This document shows positions 24,896 to 37,800 of a stretch of DNA of 64,000 nt, one piece after another; the stretch's first letter is position 1, and every line of letters starts with the position of its first letter. The stretch covers positions 316,001 through 380,000 of the forward strand of contig JABMCL010001542.1 in NCBI GenBank assembly GCA_018857735.1, written 5' to 3'. The notes under the pieces were generated by a model, which was not told the DNA's origin, did not search any database, and worked only from the letters and a program-made list of their open reading frames with translations. A program made the translations under genes and the position numbers. This stretch comes from Alviniconcha marisindica (taxonomy: Eukaryota; Mollusca; Gastropoda; Provannidae).

Positions 24896-27800
24896 CTGCA
24901 TGTGTGTGTGTGTGTGCGCCTGCATCTGTGTGTGTGTGTGTGTGTGCGCGCCTACATGTGTGTGTGTGTGTGTGTGTGTGTGCGTGCGTGCATGCAAATG
25001 CCAGGAATTCAGACTAAAAAAACATGGCCAGCTGCATGTTGTCACAAGCAGGGAGTGCAAAGCATGGTGTAAGAGCTGCTTAAGTCATGTTTCTGTTACA
25101 GTGTTAGTGTTTGTTACATGTGATTGTGAGGAAGCAGGACAGTTTTATGATGGACCCAGCCACTTTGTCTTGAAATTGTTCCTCTTTACAAATACAGTGA
25201 GATCCTTCACCAGCCAGATGAATTAAAAGTAAAATTGATTATCTGTCCTGAAAAGTTGGTAGTAACAATAATAATAAAGCGGCTTTCTAGAGTGCTCGTC
25301 TACCGCACAAGGTGGGAGCACAGGGCGCTTTGCAATAACACTAACAACACACACACACTCATGTGTCAGGCATGGGGATAGGCACAGCTGTGAAAAACAG
25401 TTTAGAAATACTCAAATAGTTATTATAATATCAAACGGGTGCACGTTTCATTTGATCTCCACAACAGTTTTCTCCAAGGCAGTACATGGTATTGGTGCTG
25501 AAGTGAGTGTGTGTTTTTCATGCTAGCTGGTGGAATGATATTGATACAATTGTGTAGTGGACAGAATCTTGGTTTCTGGAACTCTGTTTAATTCAGCACT
25601 TCATTGCACTTCTAGCAATGCTGTCACCACACATTGGGGAACAAAAAGAAAATGTGTGTGACAACTTCATAACAAAAACAAAGAAAATGTGTGTGACAAC
25701 TTCATTTAGTTTAACTTTGAGCCCTTCATATATATATATATATATATATATATAGTAGTACACTGCCTAATTCCAAGCAGTGGTTTACAAGGATGCAGGA
25801 TACGACACCCTTTCTCCAACCACTGTCGTAATTGGTTGTGCCATAGGCATAGGTCTCTGAAAACACTCAGCTAACTGACACTTTTTGACAGATTTTCGTT
25901 GGTGTTGGCATTAACTGATTATTTGTAACAGATAGCACAAATGATATGAGGCGTTTCTTTTTTCATCACCTACATTGTGTATGCCAGTGCAAATAAAATC
26001 AAATTCATTTGAATCAATGAACAAATCATTCACTCAGGGCGGACGTGCCTCATGTTTACATGCATGCTTTGTTACTACGTTACTTTCACACTCACAGTCT
26101 TGTTACCATATTATTAGTACCCGAACCTTTCGGAGGGTGCTGACAGCGTTGGCGGGGCAGATACGGGGAGATAACGAGTCTTCAGTGGCACAACCAATTT
26201 TGTCAGAGTTTGGAGGATGGTGCCGGAAAGCAAGGCTTGGAGTGTGGTATGCTGCTAATGTTGGTCATAGTAGTACATCCATGATTTTATTTGTATGCAA
26301 TGAATATAACAAAAATGAAAGTTTAAAACATTCTTATGTCCATGCTGGCCAAATGTAGGTTTTTTGGCTGCACATTTAGATTTGAAGCACACTAGCTGCA
26401 CATTTAGATTTGTTAAAGCACACTAAGTGACCAATATAATAACACTGTTAATAGTAGTAATTTGGTTTTGTTCATGCAGGTATGTGGATGCTCATGCCAA
26501 AAAACATTTTGAAGAGACAGAGAAGCATGATGTGTGTATGGATTGTCACAACTACATGGCATTCTGGTGAGTGCTGTTTACTGCTAAAACATCATACATG
26601 TACCAGAACTACCATTCTGCTGGACAGACAGTGCAAAAAACAAAATGGTTTTGTGATCAGTATAATGTGCAATTTGAGAAGCACATGACATTTTGTTGTT
26701 ATTGATGTGATCCTGTACTTCTGTATTTCTTCTTTTTTATGAATTTATAATGACAATGTGGGAATTTAGATGTTTAATGTGTGTTGGCAGAACTTGCACA
26801 TATAGGCCTGGAGAAACCACAAGTAATATTACATTTGCAAAGGCACTGCTGTCAGGTTTAATACTCTTAACCTTTTTGTATTATAATGTTTCATTTCCTA
26901 GTTTCACTTTCAGCCACATTACTGTAGTGTTAGCCAAGTGCCATAAATTCTGAGGAAGGATAGATCTAGTCACCTGAGAAAGTCTGCCTGTCTGCTTTCT
27001 TTTAATTTTATGCAGTGGGTTTATCAGGTTACATTGCTTTGTAACTGACAATGGATTTTGTTTCTTTTCCACAGTTACACGTGTGACGAGTTTGTTATCA
27101 ATGACACAGCGGCAGGGCACTTAGAGAAGTTGCGAAAATCCCTGAACTCGTTCTCCTGCTTGGCACAGAAATCTCAGAGGTTGGTGCTCCGCTGTTGAGG
27201 TTTCACCTGCTGACCCAACCCTAGGACTGGCATTTTGTTGATTTTGGTCTTGTGATGTGTGCCCAGATGGCTTGTCCAGAATAACAGTCTGGAGACTCAG
27301 ACTGCCAGAGATTTTGTGTTTTTGTTCTGTTTTAATACAGGGAGCGGGAAATTCTGTCTCTCTCTTGCACCCTTGTTAGTTTATGAGTAGTATGCATGTA
27401 TATTATAAAAATAAACAGAAATAAACTCTTAGAACTGCAAAATAAAATCAGATTTTCTGGATCAGATTTTGGAGCAAGAATATTGGACCTGCTGATGGAG
27501 CATCAAGGATTAGGTGTGCAAAGAATGAATAAGTGTACATGAATTGTGTCCTAGGTATACAGGTATACTACTTGTGTCCAAAGTTAATCATGTTATGAGC
27601 TAATGAGGTGACCCTGTGTAGGTGACGGGATGTTAATATTTAGTTACTGACCGAAGTTAATCTTGTTCTCCCCCTACCTCCATACCCCCACCACCCTGTG
27701 TTTCTCCCTGTCCCTAATAAGCCTTATGGTTTCTGTGGACATTAAGCGCCATGCTTACTTACTTTAAGTTAATCTTGTTTTTTAAACACATAGATTTAAA

Positions 27801-28319
27801 CTCTGTTCTTTTTGTCATCCTTCTGGTTTAGTCCACAAAAGAGGAGGGGGAAAAGACGGAGACGAACTTCAGCAGATTCTTCAGAAAATGACAGGAAGAG
27901 AAGAAAAAAGGTGCGTCCTGGTGGTTTGAAAAGTTGATTGTAAAGTGTCATGCTGTTTATACATACATGCACACATTCACAGTCATGAGTCACACGCATG
28001 CACTCATGCATGTACACATGAAAAATGATCTTGTGTTTAAATTTTCAGCATTTTTCTCTTCTTCTTTTTTCTTTCTTTTTTGAACAGTTGAAGCCCGTAG
28101 GGCGGAATGTTTACAAGATTTTTTGTGGGCTAAAACTGGTGAAAGAAAATTTTGTATGCACACATGTGCATGTTTTGCTATTAGAGTTTTAGTATTGTTT
28201 TCTGAAATTTGTTTTCATTTTCTTTTATGCTACAGTTTGAGATTTTCACAGTAAAGAAAATGAAGTCTGAATTGATTTGAACATTTGAAGAAAATGCTAC
28301 CTTTACAACATGTTTGTAG

Positions 28320-28389
<70 letters not shown>

Positions 28390-28950
28390 TGAGATGTGTG
28401 TTTCTGTGGGCCTTTGTAAATAATTTTTGAATTCAGTATACATTACCATGTCTCACAAATGCAAGATCCAGATGGACTTGCTACATGTGTCTGAAATTGT
28501 TGGATAAGACTATTAATAATTATGATGTAATTTACATGGAAATATGAAGGGGTAGTTTGAGGAAGAGTGGTCTCAAAAGAGGGTCAGTCTCATGTTGGGA
28601 GGGGTCTACTGTACAGTCACTCAGCTCCTGTCCATTACTTCCAGGAAGAGAAGAAGCTGTTGCGTCCCCCAAGAACACCTGGCTTACGTAACCTTGGAAA
28701 CACATGCTTCATGAATGCTGTTCTTCAGTCACTCAGGTAGAATTGCCAGGTGGAAGGCAGCCATGCATGGGTAGTTTATGATGGTCTCTTCTCCTTTTTT
28801 CCCCCCCTCTTGTTTTTGATGTGTAACTGTGTATGACTGCTTGATTTGATTTCATGTAATGAACTGTGTGCTCCAATGGGAGTATTAGCATATGTAAAGA
28901 AGACATCATTATTATGATTATTTTTTCTTCCTGCCTCTCTCCTCTTTGAT

Positions 28951-28990
<40 letters not shown>

Positions 28991-31900
28991 TCTCTCTCCC
29001 TCCCTCCCTCCCTCTCTCTCTGTAGTTTGATATAGCATACCTGGATTAATTGAAAAAGCATTTAAAAAAACAATCAGTGCTCTCTCTTTTTGTGTGTCTT
29101 TATGCATGCCTGTCATTATGCATACTACATAGTGCTCAGTGAAAATATTATGCTTGTGTTGAGATGTTCTGACCTAATTGATTTGAGCTCATTTATGAGG
29201 AGTCACACTTGCAGCTGTCATAAATTAACATCAGTAATGTGACAACTTTTGTGTGGGTCTCTCAAATGAGGTTTGATTCTGGTGTTTAAAAAAAAGAAGT
29301 TCTTCAGTCTTCATTATCCCTTAGGTCGCCTTACCTGGGTAGGGTTACAGCAGCTGCAAGAGCAGCGCTGCCCAGCTTACAATGTGTGTAATATTTTCAT
29401 GTGTCCAAACAATGATATAGCTGTCAGCGTTTGGGATTTTTAACATGTGCACATATTTTTTTATGTGTGCAATTGGCAGGGGAGCTGCACCAAACACTGT
29501 CACAGGGTCTGCACTGAAATTTGGACTTGGGAGAAAATCCCTTGTTGCACTCTGGAATCAAACCCACATCGATCGGTATTGCACCTGGCTTTTCAGTCTG
29601 ATGCTGTCCCAATATTAAATAGCTGACCCTTTGTTTGCTGTGTGTGTCCATTCAGCAACATCCAGCACTTCTGTGGCTACATCAAGCAGCTTCCATCGCT
29701 GGAGGACAAAGCTGTCAAGATCAAACGATACAATCACACGAAAAAGACTCGAGACCTTGGAGAGGACACGTAAGTAAACGCCCAGAAGGAGGTAATTGTG
29801 CTTGCTGATGAGACATGGGCAACGAATGATGTATACCAGAACAGGGGCCTTAGTTGCACACAGTAACTTGTCATCTGAGAAAGTTACGGTAAATAATAAA
29901 TAAAAGAGTTATTTTGACACATACTGCCATAGCCCTGAGGAAAACAACAACAACAGCAACCCAAAGCAAAATAACAACACTTGATCTGAATACATAAGAT
30001 CCCTCCACCCCTACCCCCACCCCCAACTTTCTATCTCTTGCTGTGTTTCACTCAGTTCATCACCCACCCTGACCCTCTCAATTTGTATAATACACACAAG
30101 ATTTGATGCTCAAAGCCTGTGTGCATCTACACACACACACTCACACTCACTCACATACTCACTCACACACTCACTCACTCACTCACCTACTCACTCACTC
30201 ACTCACACATCCACATATCCACACACACACAACACACAGTGCAATAAAAGTCACCACCTGAGGTAAGTAGTAACTTGACACTTAACACTCGGACAGCCAT
30301 GCCTGACATACCAGAGCAAAGCAAAAGTTTTAAAAAAGGAGAAAAAGAACTATGACTAAAATGAAACTGTTTTTGTTGTGCAATGTATATAGGCTTACCT
30401 GTAAAATGGTGTACACCCATATGACCATGCTGGACATACCAGAGCGAAGTAAAAGGTTAAAAAAGAAAGAAAGAAAAAAGTAATAAAATGACTAAAATTT
30501 TAAAAATCTTGTTGAACAAGGTAGGCTGATGATTGTGTAAAATGATGTACACCCAGACAACCGTGCTTGACATACCAGAGGAAAATGCACATTAAAGAAA
30601 AGAAACATGACTAAAATGAAATTGTCCGTGTTGCGCGAGGTAGGCTGACGTGTAGAATGGTTGTTGCAGCCTTGTGGTGGAGGAGCTGCGGAAGATCTTG
30701 GTGGCGCTGTGGCAAGGCAACAAGACGGCCATCTCTCCAGAGTCTCTCTTTAGCGTCATCTGGAAAGTGGTCCCGCGCTTCAGGTACAAGGCATCTTCAT
30801 CTAAGCCACAGCCTTTGTGGTCTCTTCTGTCTCTCTCCCCCACCCCACCCTCTCCTCCCCTTCTCGTTTTTGTGTGTGTTCTGTTTTTCTTTACCTTCCC
30901 TTTTCTACTTACCCCCTGCATTTTTGTCTCTTTCCTCCCCCCCCCCCCCCCCCCATCTCTCTCTCAATCTCTTCATCCTGAGTGACCCTATACAGTTGAC
31001 AGGATGTTATTAAAGTCCAGTTACTGTTTCATGGTAACTAACTTTAATGGTAAGAATATTATTCAGTGATATGAGCACACTTTAATGTTATGGGGGGGGG
31101 GGGGGGGGGGGGGGGGGGTCAGACTTGGCATGTAAGCCTGTTTGCTGAAATCCCAGATGGGTCATGATGCAGCTTCAAAGGGCTGGTAGTGGTACTTGCA
31201 ACCAGTATGGACCGTACTGGAGCCTTTGGTAGTTCATTGATGACTGTGTTGTTGGTGCTGCAGGGGGTACCGTACCGGAGCCTTTGGTAGTTCATTGATG
31301 ACTGTGTTGTTGGTGCTGCAGGGGCTACCGTACCAGAACCTTTGGTAGTTTATTGATGAGTGTGTTGTTGGTGCTGCAGGGGGTACCATACCGGAGCCTT
31401 TGGTAGTTTATTGATGACTGTGTTGTTGGTGTTGCAGGGGGTACCGTACCAGAGCCTTTGGTAGTTTATTGATGAGTGTGTTGTTGGTGCTGCAGGGGTA
31501 CCATACCGGAGCCTTTGGTAGTTTATTGATGACTGTGTTGTTGGTGCTGCAGGGGGTACTGTACCAGAGCCTTTGGTAGTTTATTGATGACTGTGTTGTT
31601 GGTGCTGCAGCGGGTACCGTACCGGAGCCTTTGGTAGTTTATTGATGACTGTGTTGTTGGTGCTGCAGGGGGTACCAGCAGCAGGATGCCCATGAGTTCA
31701 TGCGCTATCTCTTGGATCGCATGCACTCCGAGCTGCTGCAGTTACTGCCCTACCCCACCTCCAACTCCCAGTTCATCACGCAGAAGAGCACCTCCACCAT
31801 CGTTACGGCCATCTTTGGGGGACTTCTGCAGAACGAGGTCAACTGCCTCATCTGCGGCATGGAGTCCAAGAAGCATGACCCCTTCCTCGGTGAGTAGGTC

Positions 31901-32565
31901 AGGTAGCACGTGGGTGAGTAGGTCAGGTAGTGCTTGGGTGAGTAGGTCGGGTAGCTCATGGGTGAGTAGGTCAGGTAGTACCTGGGTGAGTAGGTCAGGT
32001 AGTGCACAGGTGTGTAGGTCAGGTAGCATGTGGGTGAGGTCAGTAGCACATGGTAAGTCAGGTATTGTGTGGGTAAGTCAGGTAGTACATGGGTGAGTAA
32101 GTCAGGTAGTGCACAGGTGAGTAGGTCAGTAGTGCGTGAGTCAGTAGGTCAGGTAGCGCCTTGGTGAGTAGGTCAGGTAGCACCTGGGTGAAGGCTGTTG
32201 TGTATTTATGATAAAGTCTGATTTAGAGCTACTGAATACTTATGAAACGAAGAGGAGGTTCAGAGTGAAGGCATTGTTTTTGACAAGCTATTATGATGCA
32301 TTCATTCTTAGCCTCTGATGTGTTGTGAGCTTTTGTTTTCCAATTGTTGGCAGTCATTAAAAAGAAAATCTTCATAGCGAATTTCAGTATTTTTATAAAG
32401 AAAAACCGTGAGTGATAATTCAAAGTTGCAAACACAACAGATACACAAATTTTGGAAAGGAAAACTACATACTCCAAGATTTGTGTATTGCAAGTATGAG
32501 AGAGTTAAGTAGCATGAATGCACAAGAAAATTGGCCTGTTTTAGCATAGGTTATGATTCACCCAG

Positions 32566-32642
<77 letters not shown>

Positions 32643-32771
32643 CACACACACACACAGTCACACACACAACACAGTCACACACACAACACAGTCACACACA
32701 CACAACACAGTTACACACACACGTACAGACAGACACACACACACACAGTCACACACACACACACACAACAG

Positions 32772-32810
<39 letters not shown>

Positions 32811-34855
32811 CAGAGGCAGTCACACACAAACATGCACTGTTACACACACACAAACTCTCTCTCTCTCCTCACTGGCTGAAGTCATTCACAGACTTGCGAA
32901 CACACACATTCTCTCTCTGAGAGTCTAATCCCTTCTGTCCGTGGTTTGATTTCTTCTTAGACATGGTTATTACCCCATATACTGTGTTGCAGATCTGTCG
33001 CTAGATATACCAAGTCAGTTTGCAGTCCGTCAGAAGCCAAAGGAAGGGGACCCTGTGTGTACTCTTTCTGGTAAGCTGATTGTGTATGCCAATTCTCTGT
33101 TATGACCTAGAAGATGTATTTGTCTTTGTCCCGGATTTTTTCTTTTCTCCTCAAGGTGTACTTTAAATACTGGAAATAATTTTTTGAAGTGTACTAAAGT
33201 TTCTAGTCATTGTTGTGTCTTGTTTAATTTTTGTGTGTCATTGATAGAATTAGAAGAAAGGAATTGATTATTACTTGATTGATGTCCCACATACAACAAG
33301 GAACACAAGAACAGAGACCTGCATCACTGACAGTAACTATCTAGCATTTCCAGGAAATACAAGCTAAGTAAAAGCCACCAAGGTCACATCCTCAGAAAAG
33401 GATGTTCCCCTATGGCACATGGTTATTCCCTCTGTTTCAAACACATGCTGCCACACAGGTGTGTAGCGTTATAGGGACATGTGCAAGTTTTATTCAGGAT
33501 CAGTCCTAGTCTGTTGATCTGGAAATTTGTGCAGTGTGTGTGTTTTTGTGTAGAATATATTTCAGTTTTTTCGTCCTGGTGAGATCAAAATACTTGGCTT
33601 CAAAAGCAAGATTTGCTCTCAGGATACAAATGCAAATCTTTTCTGGCAGAGCGGGGAACAAAACCTGATGTACTTGGGGGAAGAGTTGTGACAAGCTCCT
33701 TCAGTTTGTTGCAAACCTAACTAAACACAAACCAGACCTAACCTTGCAAACCAAACCTAAACCTCAGGCCATCTGGGACTTTGAGCAAAGTCAGGTAAAT
33801 TTGAATCGTGGCCAGACTGTTAAGTCCATTTGCAAAACCTGTTGTTTGTCAGAGCTCAGGAGCTGTGTGAAAATTGAGGTGGACGTCCTGTCAGAGCTCA
33901 GGAGCTGTGTGAAAATCGAGGTGGACGTCCTGTCAGAGCTCAGGAGCTGTGTGAAAATCAAGGTGGACATCCTGTCAGAGCTCAGGAGCTGTGTGAAAAT
34001 CAAGGTGGACGTCCTATCAGAGCTCAAGAGCTGTGTGAAAATCGAGGTGGACATCCTGTCAGAGCTCAGGAGCTGTGTGAAAATCGAGGTGGACATCCTG
34101 TCAGAGCTCAGGAGCTGTGTGAAAATCAAGGTGGACATCCTGTCGGAGCTCAGGAGCTGTGTGAAAATTGAGGTGGACGTCCTGTCAGAGCTCAGGAGCT
34201 GTGTGAAAATCAAGGTGGACGTCCTGTCAGAGCTCAGGAGCTGTGTGAAAATCGAGGTGGAAGTCCTGGGCTCCCTGTCCCTAATAGTCCTTAGGGTCTC
34301 TGTGGACGTAAAGCAGCGTTGAATTTGAACTTGTTGTTTATGCATTGGCAATGGGATTGTTTATAAGCAGGTGTCTAGTGCCCATCACTGCACAGTATTT
34401 GCCTAATACTGTAGAGCGTGAGTACCCAGCCATGGCCCCATCTTCTGCATCAGAACGTTGTGCAGCACCTGCACATGGGTGCTGTTGGCAGAAAATTAAT
34501 TCATTTTGTAGTGTTTGTTATTTTAAATTGGGCTTTGATCTCTGCATTAATCTAATTTACGGTGTGTGTGTTTGTTCATGTGTGGTGTGTGTGTATGTGT
34601 GTGTGGGTGTATGTGTGCAGACTGCCTGCACAGTTTCACAGATATAGAAGAGCTGGAGGAGTCGGAGCTGTATATGTGCAGTAGCTGCAAAAAGCGACAG
34701 CGCTCCACCAAGAAGTTCTGGATCCGGCGCCTGCCCAATGTAAGTCCACACTTGCTCTGGCTTCACTGCCACGCCATTAAATTAACAAATACGCTACAAC
34801 ACTTCATTCTGCATCTTTCTCATCACTTCCAACATGTGCACACACACACGTGCTT

Positions 34856-34896
<41 letters not shown>

Positions 34897-37800
34897 CCTT
34901 TTGTGACAGCAAAAGAAAACATACTGGTAAAATGTAATTTATACTAATTATAGACAAACAAGAGATGCGGTGTGCTTGTACAGGTTATGGAGCTGTTGCA
35001 GTCATCCCCATGCTCTCTTTTGCGCTTTGTGCAGGTTATGGAGCTGTTGCAGTCAGCCCCACACTCTGTTGCGCTTTGTCCAGGTTATGGAGCTGTTGCA
35101 GTCAGCTTCATGCTCTCTGTTGCGCTATGTGCAGGTTATGGAGCTGTTGCAATCAGCCCCACACTCTCTGTTGCGCTTTGTGCAGGTTCTATGTTTACAT
35201 ATTAAGCGGTTTCGCTGGAGCACATACTGCCGCTTGAAGCTGGAGACCTTCGTGGAGTTCCCGCTGCAGGGGCTGGACATGAACTGCTACGTCCTCAACA
35301 ACCTGCACGAGACACGGGGCAGCGGAGCTGGCAGTAACTTGTACGATCTGGCTGCCGTCGTTGTGCATCACGGGTCAGGGTGAGTCGGCGATGGTAGCGT
35401 TTTGTAACTCCTGCTTGACGTCTGTTATTATGGGGTTAGTAGCAATGACTGAAAAGGAGAAAAAAATCTGAAATAAGAATGACTGCTGGCATTCTAAAAC
35501 AAGACCCAGACTCTTAAAAGGTTCAAACAAATTCTGTTTATTATGACTAGATGTGGCATGTTGTGTTTTGTCCCAATAAATAGTGTCTTTTGAACCTTTT
35601 GTGTATGCAGTGTCTATGATTTGTTGTTGTTGCCAATCATGAGACTTCAGGAGCGTGCCGGTAGTATTTGTAACTCCTCTTTGACACCTGTTGTGAAGGG
35701 GTCAGCAGCAGCCTCTATGATTTGTTGTACATCACGAGCCTTGTTGGGGAGCTTGACAGTAGTATTTGTAACTCCTCGACATCTGTTGTGAAGGGATCAG
35801 CAGCAGATGATTCATTGTTGTCCATTATGAGCCTTGTCAGGGAGCATAGCGGTAGTATTTGTAACTCCTCCTTGACATCTGTTGTGAATGGAACAGCAGC
35901 AACCTCTATGATTTATTGTACATCACGAGCCTTGATGGGGAGCTTGATAGTAGTATTTGTAACTCCTCCTTGACATCTGTTGTGAAGGGATCAGCAGCAT
36001 ATGATTTGTGGTTGGCCATCATGAACCTTGTCAGGGAGCATAGCGGTAGTATTTGTAACTCCTCCTTGACATCTGTTGTGAATGGATCAGCAGCATATGA
36101 TTTGTTGTTGGCCATCATGAACCTTGTTGGGGAGCATAGCGGTAGTATTTGTAACTCCTCCTTGACATCTGTTGTGAATGGATCAGCAGCATATGATTTG
36201 TTGGCCATCATGAACCTTGTTGGGGAGCATAGCGGTAGTATTTGTAACTCCTCCTTGACATCTGCTGTGAAGGGATCAGCAGCATATGATTTGTTGTTGG
36301 CCATCATGAACCTTGTTGGGGAGCACAGCGGTAGTATTTGTAACTCCTCCTTGACATCTGTTGTGAAGGGATCAGCAGCAGATGATTTGTTATTGGGGAG
36401 TGTTGTGGTAGTATTTGTAACTCTTCCTTGACATCTGTTGTTAAGGGATCAGCAGCAGATAACTTTGTTGTTGCTATATGTCATGGTGTACTGTTGCCAG
36501 CAGAATGCTATGGGCAGCAGCGTGAGCCATATTCATTTTAATGTTCCGTTAATTGTGGTGACAGAGTCTTAGGACAGCATCCATAAACCCCAGCCTTTGA
36601 AGATAAAGCGGCAAAGGTGAGCCTGTGAAAAGTTGAACTGGAGTTAATGTCTGTGTGGCCTTAATCTGGGCCGGACTGGCTGCCTGTAAAAAGCTGAACC
36701 GGAGTTAACGTCTGTGTGGCCTTACCTGGGCCGACTGGTGCCTAAAGTGACCGGATTACGTCTGTGTGGCCTTACCTGGGCCGACTGCTGCCGAAGCTGC
36801 CGAGAAGCTGGGGTTACGCTGGGCCGACTGGCTGCCTGTGAACGGGTTAATCTGTGTGGTTACGCTGGCCGACTGGCTGCCTGTGAAGGAGTTAACGTCT
36901 GTGCCTCCGCTGGCCGACTGGCTGCCGAAGCTGAACCGAGTTAACGTCTGTGTGGCACTGGGCCGACTGGCTGCCTGCAAAGCTGAACCGAGTTAACTCT
37001 GTGTGGCCTTACCTGGGCCGACTGGCTGCCTGCAAACTGACCGAGTTACGTCTGTGGGCTTCCGCTGGGCCGACTGGCTGCCTGAAAGCTGAACCGGATT
37101 ACTCTGTGTGGCCTTACCGCTGGGCGATGCTGCCTGAAGCTGAACCGGAGTTACTCTGTGTGGCCTTACCGCTGGCCGACTGGCTGCTGAAGCTGACAGA
37201 ACTCCCCCGCTGGGACCGGCAGACTGGCTGCCTGGAAAAGCTGAACCGGAGTTAACGTCTGTGTGGCCTTACCGCTGGGCCGGACTGGCTGCCTGTGAAA
37301 AAGCTGAACCGGAGTTAACGTCTGTGTGGCCTTACCGCTGGGCCGGACTGGCTGCCTGTAAAAAGCTGAACCGGAGTTAACGTCTGTGTGGCCTTACCGC
37401 TGGGCCGGACTGGCTGCCTGTAAAAAGCTGAACCGGAGTTAACGTCTGTGTGGCCTTACCGCTGGGCCGGACTGGCTGCCTGTAAAAAGCTGAACCGGAG
37501 TTAACGTCTGTGTGGCCTTACCGCTGGGCCAGACTGGCTGCCTGCTAAAAAGCTGAACCGGAGTTAACGTCTGTGTGGCCTTACCGCTGGGCCAGACTGG
37601 CTGCCTGCAAAAGCTGAACCGGAGTTAACGTCTGTGTGGCCTTACCGCTGGGCCAGACTGGCTGCCTGTAAAAAGCTGAACCGGAGTTAACGTCTGTGTG
37701 GCCTTACCGCTGGGCCGGACTGGCTGCCTGTAAAAGCTGAACCGGAGTTAACGTCTGTGTGGCCTTACCGCTGGGCCGACTGGCTGCCTGTAAAAAGCTG

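Noticed and set aside
31686..32096. Alternative C-terminus made of SRSGSTWV repeats
   Set aside because: It is in a different frame from the USP3 exon; the native frame hits TAG right after the donor.
32531..32920. Thr-His-rich open frames
   Set aside because: They are only translations of a (CA)n microsatellite; no unique coding part or splice context.
33744..34351. Long open frames on both strands
   Set aside because: They arise from a 42-bp stop-free tandem unit in a USP3 intron; not called as genes.
35906..36431. Open frames of 133 and 171 codons
   Set aside because: Read-through of the 96-bp intronic array on both strands.
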